DNA of 64,000 nucleotides. Origin: Prosopocoilus inquinatus. Lineage: Eukaryota; Arthropoda; Insecta; Coleoptera; Lucanidae. The position numbers and the translations under genes are program-made. Numbering within the stretch: the first letter of the stretch is position 1; each line of letters begins with the position of its first letter. Positions 54,311 to 64,000 of this stretch are shown here, in pieces. Location: contig CM069871.1 in the NCBI GenBank assembly GCA_036172665.1, positions 61,068,713 through 61,132,712 of the forward strand. The letters are read 5' to 3'. Below the pieces are notes generated by a model, which was given only the letters and a program-made list of their open reading frames with translations, was not told the DNA's origin and did not search any database.

Positions 54311-57300
54311 CTGAGCGAGAAAAAAATGTATTGGTTTACTGGAGGTAAACGGTTATTTATAAAGTGCTGCTTACTTTGCTTTTACGTAGTACTTAATTTT
54401 GAGTTCCTCGCTGACTTTCGGCAGGTATTTCACCGCTTCCGATCTTTTATCTCTCTGCAAGCACACGTCCACAAACGGGGCGTAACCGATGGGTGACTTT
54501 TTTACTTTGGAAAACTTGTCTAGTTCTTCCCAATCGCCTTGTTCGGCTAAACACTGAATTCTTAACCACCAATATCTGAAATCGGATAACAAATAATTAT
54601 CGGAAATTAATTGAAGCGTTGATGACTGTGTGATGATTTAGCGTAGTTTCTTGTTTGCAATTATTACGTCGAAGTAAGTTTTTATTACCATCTTCGTCGC
54701 AGCATAATTGTATTTTCATAACGCAAATTGCGTCACACGTCTTCGACCTAATTTTGTGGTGCAAGTCGCAGAATATTTTTTTATATGCTAGCCAGAATAC
54801 TTCGGCAATAAACCCTTTTATTACGATTTTTTAACGGAAAATCTATTATTATTATAATTATGAAATCAACGCAAAAAGTAAAAACTCCGAACCGATAAAA
54901 ATTTAACATAATGCCGAAACGACGAAATCGTAATAAAAGGATTTATTGTTGAAGAGTTCTGGCTATTATATAAAAAATAGTCTGCGACTTGCACCACAAA
55001 ATTAGGTCGAAGACGTGTGATGCAATTTATTAGGTTTGATTCTCACAGGGCAGCGCATCACATCGCGTTATTAAGTTTTCCATGCTTTCACATGCAATTT
55101 GCTGACATACTGCATTGCCGAGTGAGAATAACTCCATTTAAAAACATGACAACTTTTAGAAGCAGCAAAATGACTCGATGCGACGCGCTGCAATGTAAGA
55201 ATTAAGCCTTATTGACAATCATTCGCAGCTGCATTTCATCACATTTTGTGGGAATTGAATTGAATGTTTATTCTGGTTGTAAAACTCAACTTCGCTTCAG
55301 TTTTTGTGTCATCTTGTTCGACTGCAATTGTACGACATTGGTCAGAGTTAATCTGGTGCCCTGGTGGATAAAAAACTCGGTAGAGTTTGTCCGAGTTTGT
55401 TCCTTTTATTATGGACAAGCTTTAAGCTTTGAGTATAAGTTTCATTACTTTAAGTGTCTTAAGTTTTAGTACAAGTTTTGAGTACTAGTTTACATACCTA
55501 GCGACGAACTTTAATGACGACCCCTTTGCGGGAGCAGACATTTCCTATCGGCTTTTTAGCTTGATTATGAAAATCAAGTTCGAACGCACACAGCCAGCTC
55601 TTGACTCCGCCCCAAAAATCAATATGGAAGCCTAGCAAAGCATGTCGCATATCGCGTGACGAGCTGAAAGACCGAATGTAAGTTCGACGGCCGGCAATCC
55701 TTTGACTTTTTGCCGATAAAAAAAGCCGCCTCCAAGTGTTAGCTAACAAAACGGAAATGAAATGACAACCAATAAAACTCAAAATCTACGTACATTCTTG
55801 ACATTCCCAGACAACGACGGCTTCTTTGAAAGCAGGTGTTGCATAAAATTGCATGGCATCGCCGGATATTAATAGTTCGCCGCAACGAAAAGTACATTAG
55901 CAGGGTTCTTCTGAAGTCTGTCGTTTTTGCAGAGGTACAAATATTACAGACTATTACATCATAATGGAAATGCGACCTACGTACGGTCATAAATCGATAT
56001 ATCGATTGAAAACCGGACGCAGGCGCGCACACCCTTTATACCGCGTGATGAAATGGACGGTAGACACACGCTTGAACTTTGCCGCTAAAAGGAAGCCGAC
56101 ACAGATTTGCGCTATTAAAACGCTAATAAAAACCAACAAAACTTAAAACCGAAAGTGCTTCAAATTCCCAGACTACATCGGTTTATTTTTATCATAGGTA
56201 ACACAATAAATTCATTTACATTATGCAATTCTTCTAATTTTTTTAATATTTCAAATAATGTCGAGGAGTGTGAAAGCAATTTATAATTCCGTCGAAATAA
56301 CAAGTTGACAAGAAAATTGTTCTTCGCAAGAACAAGATCACACTAAAAAACTGACGTCTCGTACAAGAAAGAGTCGACTTAAAGTTTAGAATAAACATTC
56401 AATTTAATTCTCACGAAAGGCTTGGGGAAATTGTTGCCGATTATTTTCCCGTATTGCCTTGAGCAACCCTGTACAGTAGGATCCGGTGGAGTCGAGTCTT
56501 TTTAATCGATCGATAAGGAATTTCGTCCGAGGAGAAAGTGCGCCTCGTTTGCACGCTGTTTATCTCTGTTTCGAGCTAAAGCGTAAACATTTTACAACCG
56601 TAATTATCTAGAGTTTATCTTATAAAATTCTTGTTTCTTTTTTTAACATGGAATTGTCTATTGTTAGAAATGCAGGAAATCAGCTCGCTTTATTTTCGTT
56701 GAATTTAGACGAGTTTTATTTTCAATCCAGGTGACGCTTTTAGTCTACATTTTTTTGCGACAGTGCAATTTATTTTATTATCCCTTTTCGCTCGAGCCTC
56801 GAACGCTCCTTTGGTATTTAATCTTGTTGGTAGGTCATTACGCCACATTTTCGTCGGATTGGCTAATCATTCTCGATCCTTTTCTTTTCGTTTATTTTTA
56901 TTTTTTCCCTGTCCCCTGACTCGAGTTAGCGACACTTTATTCTCTATTAAGAGTCTGGGTAAACTTCTTGCTGTTTTGTGCCTACTATTTTGGTGTTCGT
57001 GTAATATTTTCCCAGGGGGGCGAAATATACTCCACGGCCTGTGGTCGGCTTCGACGGTTCACCCTGAATTAAGCCGCGTATGCACGCGTTTTTGTCAGCC
57101 TGGTGCGTAACCACCTTCCGGGTGACTTTTATTTATAGTCGATTAACTTGATCCGTTGATAATTTTGCAAGCTTTGAGCCGTATTCTTGCCTGTTGTTTG
57201 CCAACCTCCTCCGCTTTAACTGTAATATTAGCTTGTGTTTCTTGGAATTTTGCGGTGATCTTTTGCTTCGTACTGACGATTTATTACCCGAGGTTTTGGG

Positions 57301-60300
57301 TATTCGTATAGAAATGAAATAAAACATTATTGAGATTACCAGACAACGGCGACTCCTTTAAAAGCAGATGCCGCAACGGAAAATGGTTTAGGACGGTTCT
57401 TTTCAAGTTTGCTGTTTTGACACTGTACAAATATTAAAGACTATTACATCATAATGGAAATGCGATCTACGTACGGTCTTAAATTGACATACTGATTGAA
57501 GACTGGGCGCAGACGCGCACTCTCTTTACATCGACGTATCACGTGACGAAATTAACTATCGGCACTCGCTTGAACTTTGCCGGTAAAATGAAGCCGACAC
57601 GGATGTTCGCTATAAAAACCAATAAAACTTAAGAACAGGAAGTGCTTCACACTCCCAGACAACATCGGTTTATTTTTATCACAGGCAGTGCACTTGCATC
57701 ATATCGCTAGATACTAATAGCTACCGTAACGAAGAGCTCGTTAAAGTGGCTCTTTTGAAGTCTACCGACAGATACACCACTTTTGCAGCTGTCCACCAAA
57801 TACAACGCCATAACATAAATTCGACAAGTACGAAATACACTCGATTAGTGAAATTTTGCACCGTAACAGAACACCGCCGTTTGTATTGAAGATCCCGATA
57901 ACATTCTTTTTTTATTACAAACGTGTTAAACTTTTCACAATTCATTTAGATTATGCAATTCTCCTATTTTTTTAATTGATGTCAAATCTTCTCCGATGAA
58001 ATATGTGAAGATATAATTTTTTAATTTTTGAAACGGGCACCGTGAAATCGCACACACACTCTACGTTTCGCCATCGCGAAGCTATTAAGTGATAGCGAAT
58101 CGTGGAGTGTTCATGGCGATTTCAGAGTCCGTCTTAAAGTTTAAAAACTCTTTCTTCTTATTTTTTTAATATTTAAAATAATGTTGAGTGTGAAAGCAAT
58201 TTATAAATCCGCAGAAATAACAAGTAGATAAAAAACCTTCTTCGCAGAGACAAGATCAAACAAAAAATTAACGCGACATCGTGTTTTATAATTCAGTTTC
58301 GATGTTTAGAATAAACATCCAATTTAATTCCCACGAAAAGCTCGGATAATAATAATAATAATAATAGTATTTATTTCAAAACAACTGAACAAAAAAAAAC
58401 AGTACAGGTTTGAAAACGTCCAAAAGTTGATTAAGAAAAATGTTTACATTCCTGATGCATTATAATAATCTAGTAAGTTGTAAGGTTCTACATCCACCAG
58501 AAAATTAAAGATGCTTCGCTTCATCTCACTTGAATTTCTCAATTTTCTGATATTAGCCGGCAAATTATTAAACAATTTCATGCAACTGTACAAAGCGCTA
58601 TTTTCAAATTTCGTAAGCCTGTGAGGAGGATAAAGGAAGTAGTCAATATTTCTGGTGTTGTATTTGTTTAATGTCTTGTTTTCAAAATTAATAAAAAGAT
58701 GCCTATTTTTGAACAAAAAAGATAGACATTTATAAATATATATGCCATAAACTGTCAAAATGTGACTATTTTTAAAAATACCTCTGCAGGATTGACGACA
58801 CGACATTTTATGAATAATACGTACAGCTTTCTTCTGCATGACAAAAACATTCTTTACATGACTACTATTCCCCCAGAAGATTATCCCATATTGTAAGTGT
58901 GAGTAGAAATTTGCAAAGTACATAGTTCTTAGTATTTCTGCGCTAGTGTATTCGCTCAGAGTTCTTAAAGCAAAACAAACTGAACTTAGTTTGTTACACA
59001 GATGGTCCAAATGATAAGTCCAATTTAGAGTTTCGTCCCAAGAAACACCTAGAAATCGCACACTGCTTTTAAGTAAGTTGTTTTTATTGTTTATTGTTAT
59101 CACAGGTGGAGTTTCACAGAAATGTTTCGTTTTAAATAGAACACCATTTGTTTTGGATTCATTTAAAATTAAGTTGTTTTGAGAAAACCATTGATCCATG
59201 TTTTGCAAACATTCTTCACCTTGTTTAGGTATATCTGGGAACGTTTCTCCGGTTATTAAAGCACATGTGTCATCTGCATAGTTATAGACGTTACAGAAGG
59301 AATTCTGCGCAGCGTGTGGAAGATCATTCATATACAGAATGAACAGCAACAGGCCCAGAATGCTTCCTTGCGGTACTCCCCGGGTAATTTCAATTAGACT
59401 AAATTGTGTTGTCTCATTTTTATCTCTTAAAATTACCTTTTGTAACCTATGGGAGAGATAAGATAACGCAGCAGCAGACGACTGCAATGATTGTGAAACC
59501 AACGCATAAATACAGCAATTATAATGCCGAAACGGCAACATCATAAAACGATTTATTGCCGGAGTGTTCTGTGATGTATGAAAAACACTCTGCGGTTTGT
59601 TCCACCAAATTATATTGAAAACGTGGGACTCAATTTGCGTTATAAAAAACAATTGTACAGCGACGAAGATGGTAATAAAAAGTTAATAAAAATAAGAAAA
59701 TAAAAACTTCAACGTAATAAATGCAGTGATGAAATGCAATGCTAGGCCACCACACCCATGTCGCTATCCGAATATTACGCCATGGAAAATAAATACGACA
59801 CAAAACTTGTTATACACAGGATGACTTTTGAAAGCGGATTTCCAACCGTAACAAGCGGTGATATATTATTTTGAAACCAATAAGTTACCTTCTGTCTGGA
59901 ATTTTGTACTCGGCTTTCAGTTTCTCGGCAAGCTTAATCTCCTTCAGTTCCAACAGCGACTTGCAAGTATCGTGAATGGACTTCCCGATAAACTTCGTCT
60001 TCAGCTTATCCTCCAAAGTCCTCTGATGTTTCAGCACCCTCAACGTATCCTCGCACATGGAAGCGCAGGAATCGTTGCGGGCCTTCTTGTACGCTTCCAT
60101 TGCGATGCCCAAAGAGGCGTCCTTCGTGTGCGTTTTCTGAAATCCGAGCGGCGTACAGGTTTGAACAACGACAGATTTAGTTTAGATTAGGCGGCGGTAC
60201 CTTCGGATCTAGGCTTTCGATGAGCGCCAGTTGACCTTGAGCGTTGTAATCATCCCCTTGTATCAGGATTTCGTTGAGCGCTTGGGTGTTATGTTCACGG

Positions 60301-60350
60301 CAGTACTTCACGTACAGAGCTAGAGCTACAGGAAAATCGGGTATCATCAT
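54139..60350 (-). CDS. VPS16: VPS16, C-terminal part (last four exons found; gene continues beyond the window)
   Basis: Exons 60350-60201, 60136-59889, 54575-54375 and 54310-54139 join in phase to 771 nt, the last 256 codons plus TAG. The alpha-solenoid C-terminal region is recognised by DFPVALALYVKYCREH, KSIHDTCKSLLELKEIKL, EYKIPDRRYWWLRIQCLA, GDWEELDKFSKVKKSPIG and VKANELNDAAQIAFEQ, which match VPS16 of animals. VPS16 is a core subunit of the HOPS and CORVET tethering complexes and binds the Sec1-like VPS33 through this C-terminal half, acting in endosome-lysosome fusion. Most of the family's roughly 830 aa is missing on the 5' side. The 5.3-kb intron between 59888 and 54576 is filled with repeats. 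No stops interrupt the joined frame. Confidence 0.93.
54375..54575 (-). CDS. VPS16: VPS16 exon: VPS33-binding C-terminal region
   Basis: 201 nt: YWWLRIQCLAEQGDWEELD, KFSKVKKSPIGYAPFVDV, then AVKYLPKVSEELKIKYYV and KAN across the next junction (AA|GTAAGC). The SKSKKSPIGYxPFV block is strongly conserved in VPS16. Confidence 0.95.
54715..55025. repeat. Long hairpin in VPS16 intron
   Basis: 54725-54830 (CACACGTCTTCGACCTAATT start) and 54920-55020 are inverted copies over about 100 bp with a loop of roughly 80-90 bp. No coding frame. A transcript through it would fold into long double-stranded RNA. Confidence 0.65.
55799..57690. repeat. Direct repeat pair, 55799-56200 and 57335-57690
   Basis: Both copies contain ATTACATCATAATGGAAATG, CGTACGGTC, GCTTGAACTTTGCCG and end CATCGGTTTATTTTTATCA. 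They are about 1.5 kb apart inside the VPS16 intron and flank the repeat at 56464-57070. Confidence 0.65.
56464..57070 (+). repeat. Unclassified dispersed repeat, also at 63465-64000
   Basis: The two copies share GTCGAGTCTTTTT, CGAACGCTCCT and an end of the form CCCAGG(A/G)GGG(A/C)GAAATATA. Both are in the same orientation, about 7 kb apart. Non-coding in both. Confidence 0.6.
58348..59475 (-). mobile_element. 5'-truncated non-LTR retrotransposon
   Basis: Minus-strand 3' end AAATAAATACTATTATTATT, a (TTA)n-type tail. The 5' break falls within the RT domain, as usual for target-primed insertion. It splits a dispersed repeat seen whole at 52690-52770; GATAA may be the target duplication. Confidence 0.8.
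58444..59470 (-). CDS. Non-LTR reverse transcriptase, C-terminal part, frame open
   Basis: Reads SYLSHRLQKVILRDKNET, ITRGVPQGSILGLLLFIL, then VYNYADDTCALI (catalytic YADD) and VRFLGVSWDETLNWTYHL, followed by the thumb and C-terminal domain, ending LLDYYNASGM before the stop. The open frame runs on upstream to 59652, but that part belongs to the target repeat. The N-terminal RT, endonuclease and ORF1 are absent. Jockey/CR1-type. The frame is undamaged, so insertion is fairly recent, but it cannot move by itself. Confidence 0.88.
59889..60136 (-). CDS. VPS16: VPS16 exon: solenoid segment
   Basis: 248 nt, starting KTHTKDASLGIAMEAYKK after TTTCAG, with KFIGKSIHDTCKSLLELK and ending EYKIPDR plus two bases (AG|GTAACT). 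It joins 54575 to give IPDRRYWWLRI. It is separated from the upstream exon by a 64-bp intron. Confidence 0.93.
60201..60350 (-). CDS. VPS16: VPS16 exon: solenoid segment
   Basis: 50 codons between a TTTTCAG acceptor and AAG|GTACCG: MMIPDFPVALALYVKYCR, then LIQGDDYNAQGQLALIES. It starts and ends in phase 0. It matches the FxMxLxDFPxAxxLYxKxC region of VPS16. Further upstream exons were not found before the window ends at 64000. Confidence 0.85.
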
Positions 60351-60384
60351 CTGAAAACACCTTGATGGTAACTTAAAACAAAAT

Positions 60385-60600
60385 ATACAGGGTGTCTCAA
60401 CAGAGGGTTCTTGAGCAATATCTCGGTAACTACTGAAGATACGAGAAAAGTTTCAGGACATTTTTGTTTTGAATCTTACAGGTCTACAACGCAGCGTGAA
60501 ATTGTTTTCGTCTATACGGGATGAATCGAAACACTGGTGCTGGATGCAACTGTCTTTTTTAATTTGAAATGAGACAGCCTATTAGTGATGACAAAAATAC
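60385..60600. mobile_element. Possible small MITE
   Basis: Starts TACAGGGTGTCTCAACAG, and ends near TGAGACAGCCTATTA, which is roughly its inverse. Short TIR only. Confidence 0.35.
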
Positions 60601-60779
60601 AAATACTTTATTAAACGAATAAATTACGATAAAAAAATGTACCTAAGGAATTCTGTTTAAGAAAATTAACTTTTGTCATTTTGAAATTTCAGATACATTG
60701 CTTATTATCATTGTAAAAGTTCGAATCTTCAATACGTGGAGATGCAATGTTTTATTAAATTAAGTCGCGATTAGATAAT

Positions 60780-61470
60780 ATTGTAACGTATAAAAGTAAG
60801 TCTAAGAAATTGACGGCGCACGAGCGTCGACAAAGCAGAGCTAGGTCAAGCCTGCTTAAGTACAATATTGTACTTAATTATGCACTCGCTTAAGTCTTTT
60901 CCACGCGTATGAAAATACTGTCAGAACTTCACCCCACTTGATACAAATCGAAGAAAAGGAAGTCCTTAAGAACGGCAAGAGTAGATCTCTTCCAGTGCAG
61001 TTTTCCTGACCTAATTACGCGTTTTGTTTTTTCCTCGTTTAAAAAAAAATCATTTCTAATTTTTCTTTGATCAGTCGTTTTTCTCAGTTTGTAATTAAAG
61101 ATATATTCTAGGTAAAGGTTTTTTGTTATACACTGAATATCCCCCCCCCCTCTCTCTCCAAACCATTTTCTTTTCTACATATTGCCATATTTTCGTTGGT
61201 ATTTATTTTTTATAATCTTGATTTTGTTTTTTGTTTGTAAAATTTTTATTTAACATTTCAATCGGTCTTAATTAAAAGAGAGCTGTTCACATTAAAATTG
61301 ACAACTTTTCTTTTTTTTATAATTGTGTTGTAAACTAAATTTCACGTTTTGTTGCATAGGGTGTTGCTACTTACGCTTTTCACCTAGTCAGAAACAAGCA
61401 AAATTACAACAAGTATGGAGAGTAGCAAGAAAAGTGCTTAGTTATACGCGGCATCCCTTGGTCGAGTGAA
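60780..61470. repeat. Fragment of the 3100-5760 repeat family
   Basis: Shares TTATGCACTC, TCAGTTTGTAATTAA, CTGAATAT and CTCTCCAAACCATTTT in the same order. A poly-C run of about 13 is at 61141. No exon of VPS16 recognised. Confidence 0.45.
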
Positions 61471-61504
61471 GATTTGGGTCGTGGGTTGATCTTCGCAGAT
61501 AATA

Positions 61505-62990
61505 TTTATAGTAGCTATTCGAATGCTTTGATTAACCGAACAGAACGATTCAAATTACAGCTGAGACACTTAACATTAAATTGACGAACGTTGGTTAGCA
61601 AGTAAACGGGTTTCTGGAACACCCGCTGTTTGTCGCCAAATATGAGGTCACTCCGAAATATATTGCAAAGCACTTACGGCGTTGGTACTTACTCGTCGTC
61701 CGGTGATGAGACGCTCGACATGCTGTCTTTATTTCGTTGCCTATCGGCGAAGGAAGGGGGCCGGCAATAATCATATCGTATCCAATCAGGACGACAAAAT
61801 AGAACGAGCTAGATTTATAGTAGTTGTTCGAACGCCTTGATTAACCGAACAGTGACTTAAATAACAGCTGATGTACTTCAAGCTAAATTCACAAACGTTG
61901 GTTAGCAAGTAAACGTTGGGTTTCTGGGACACAGTGTTTGTCACTCCGAAATATATTGCAAAGCACTTATGGCATTGGTACTTACTCGTCGTCCGGTGAT
62001 GAGACGGTCGACATGCTGTCTTTATTTCGCTGCCTATCGGCGAAGGAAGAGGGCCGGCAATAATCATATCCTATCCAATCAGGACGACAAAATAGAACGA
62101 ACAAGATTTATAGTAGTTATTCGAACGCCTTGATTAACCGAACAGTGACTTAAATTACAGCTGATGTACTTCAAGCTAAATTCACGAACGTTGGTTAGCA
62201 AGTAAACGGGTTTCTGGGACACGCTGTTTGTCGCCAAATATGAGGTCACTCCAAAATAAATTGCAAAACATTTACGGCGTTGGTACTTACTCGTCGTCCG
62301 GTGATGAGACGGTCGACATGTTGTCTTTATTTCGTTGCCTATCGGCGAAAGAAGGGGGCCGGCAATAATCATATCGCATCCAATCAGGACGACAAAATAG
62401 AACGAACAAGATTTATAGTAGTTGTTCGAACGCCTTGATTAACCGAACAATGACTTAAATTACAGGTGATGTACTTCAAGGTAAATTCACGAACGTTGGT
62501 TAGCAAGTAAACGTTGGGTTTCTGGGACACGCTGTTTGTCACTCCGAAATATATTGCAAAGCACTTATGGCATTGGTACTTACTCGTCGTCCGGTGATGA
62601 GACGGTAGACATGCTGTCTTTATTTCGCTGCCTATCGGCGAAGGAAGGAGGCCGGCAATAATCATATCCTATCCAATTAGGACGATAAAATAGAACGAAC
62701 AAGATTTATATTAGTTATTCGAACGCCTTGATTAACCGAACAGTGACTTAAATTTGATGTACTTAAAATTAAATTCACAAACGTTGCTTAGCAAGTAAAC
62801 GGGTTTCTGGGACACGCTGTACGTCGCCAACTATGATGTCACTTCGAATTATATTTTAAAGCACTTACGGTGTTGGTACTTGGTCACCGTCTGGTGATGA
62901 GAGGTCGACATGCTGTCTTTATTTCGTTGCCTATCGGCGAAGTGAGCCGGCAATAATCATATCGTATCCCTCAGGACAACAGAATAACTG
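61505..62990. repeat. Tandem satellite, five monomers in an A-B-A-B-A higher-order pattern
   Basis: TTTATA(G/T)TAG starts monomers at 61505, 61814, 62107, 62412 and 62705 (steps 309, 293, 305, 293). Monomers 1, 3 and 5 have AAACGGGTTTCTGG and CGCCAA(A/C)TATGA; monomers 2 and 4 have AAACGTTGGGTTTCTGG and lack the CGCCAAATATGAGGT segment. Two-step distances are 602, 598 and 598 bp. Minus-strand frames of 93-97 codons recur in three units, starting MIIAG. Confidence 0.9.
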
Positions 62991-62999
62991 CGATGATGA

Positions 63000-63470
63000 T
63001 TACTTGTGAGGACGGAACAAAGCTGAGGTGCGATAAGATGCCGAGGATTAAAAAGTCGTGGGGCGCCAGAAGCAGAGGGGGCTGCCGAGAAAAGAAGCCT
63101 AAGAGAGGAAGCATGTCAGATATGGCTCAATTTCAATACATTGCGAGATTGCCCTCACCTGACTATGGAACTTCCACGGACTCCTTAATAATGCACTGGC
63201 GTCAAAAGGCTGGTCAGCAAAGCCGTATTCGAGTCATATCTACACGGACAAATAAATTCTCCAAACTCAAAGTACCAATACGAAACGAAATACAACTGCA
63301 CTCATTTGACTGTATGCCCAAATACTGGATAATGCTGTCATGGATGATTCGGGCGCGCAAAGGAAAATACCACGTGCGTGAACCAGCCAAACATAAAATC
63401 GGGAAATATAAAAGAATACGCATTGTTACAGTTTTAAATTCATCTGTTATTCTGGGACGCCCTGTATAGT
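63000..63470 (+). other. Open frame of 158 codons, unrecognised
   Basis: Runs 62993-63469, very basic (many Lys/Arg), with no domain motif. It ends at GACGCCCTGTATAGT, a TIR-like end of the CAGGGTG type, so it may be inside a mobile element. Probably not a gene. Confidence 0.2.
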
Positions 63471-64000
63471 GTATTCACCGAAGTCGAGTCTTTTTTATAT
63501 CGGCTGAGAAGAAAATTTCACTCGAGTTTAAGGTGTGTTGGAATCTCAGGCCAAGCGTATACGTTTTTATCGCTGTTTCGTAAACATTTAGATTCTTTTT
63601 TCAATACGGGCTTTGCTGTATAGATAGAAACGCAGAGAATCGACTCGTTTATTCTTGTGAATTTAAACACGTTAAATTGCGTTTTATTTTCGCTCCGGAC
63701 GGCGTTATTTTACTTTATTGTCTCACTTCCAGAAGTTTCTTGTTATCCTTTCTCGTTCGAATTTCGAACGCTCCTCTTACCTTTGAAATTTAATCTCGTA
63801 AGTTGAACATTAGGTCAACTATTGCCGGATTGTCTAACCCTCTTTTTTATGTTTGTTTCTCTTCTCCCAACTCTCTGAATGGAATTAGTTACCACTCCAT
63901 TCCCTAATAAGATTTTTGGTAAATCACTGGTGCCTTGCGTGTATTTTTGGTGTGTTGGTGGAATATTTCCCCCAGGAGGGAGAAATATATCTCACGGCCG

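Noticed and set aside
62993..63469. 158-codon basic frame as a DNA-binding protein
   Set aside because: High Lys/Arg only; no zinc finger or other motif, and a TIR-like end lies at its 3' side.

Overview
This is 64 kb of animal nuclear DNA, almost certainly from an insect and possibly a beetle. It is AT-rich, its genes have many exons with GT-AG introns, some introns are only about 40-80 bp, and mariner, hAT, Penelope and Jockey/CR1-type elements are interleaved throughout. Two conserved genes are recognisable, both on the minus strand and arranged head to tail.

Gene 1 (7207-42148) is a complete kainate-type ionotropic glutamate receptor. Twelve coding exons were joined by eye. Every junction keeps phase and the sum is 2640 nt, giving 879 aa plus stop. 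The model has a signal peptide, amino-terminal domain, ligand-binding halves S1 and S2, M1, pore loop with Gln at the Q/R site, M3 with [10 protein letters not shown]4 and a short cytoplasmic tail. About 32 kb of the 35-kb span is intron, and most recognisable intron content is transposon DNA: a long-arm mariner-type element and a foldback element in intron 8, several TIR elements in intron 4, an apparently intact hAT element that swelled intron 2 from about 70 bp to 2.2 kb, and a Jockey-type retrotransposon, a mariner relic and three nested TIR elements in intron 1.

The 12-kb gap 42149-54138 holds a 339-bp insertion with a complete-looking hammerhead ribozyme motif, a direct duplication of about 1.4 kb built on foldback elements, small hairpins and a 230-bp tandem repeat.

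Gene 2 (54139-60350 and beyond) is the 3' part of VPS16, the HOPS/CORVET subunit. Its last four exons encode the C-terminal 256 aa; the 5' exons lie outside the window or were not recognised. Its introns hold a long hairpin, duplicated 360-bp units and a 5'-truncated non-LTR retrotransposon. Upstream, 61.5-63 kb is a tandem array whose 293- and 305-bp monomers alternate as a higher-order repeat.

The left edge (1-6800) has no host gene. It contains a Penelope-like fragment with reverse transcriptase and GIY-YIG parts, followed by a hammerhead motif, and a second copy of the same motif on the other strand at 6.6 kb. The best leads are the hammerhead cluster, the 1.58-kb element whose ends carry CACAGTG (the V(D)J/Transib heptamer), the intact intronic hAT, two TA-target transposons stacked at the centre of a palindrome, and the higher-order satellite. 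I see no new multi-gene system such as an operon or defence island.
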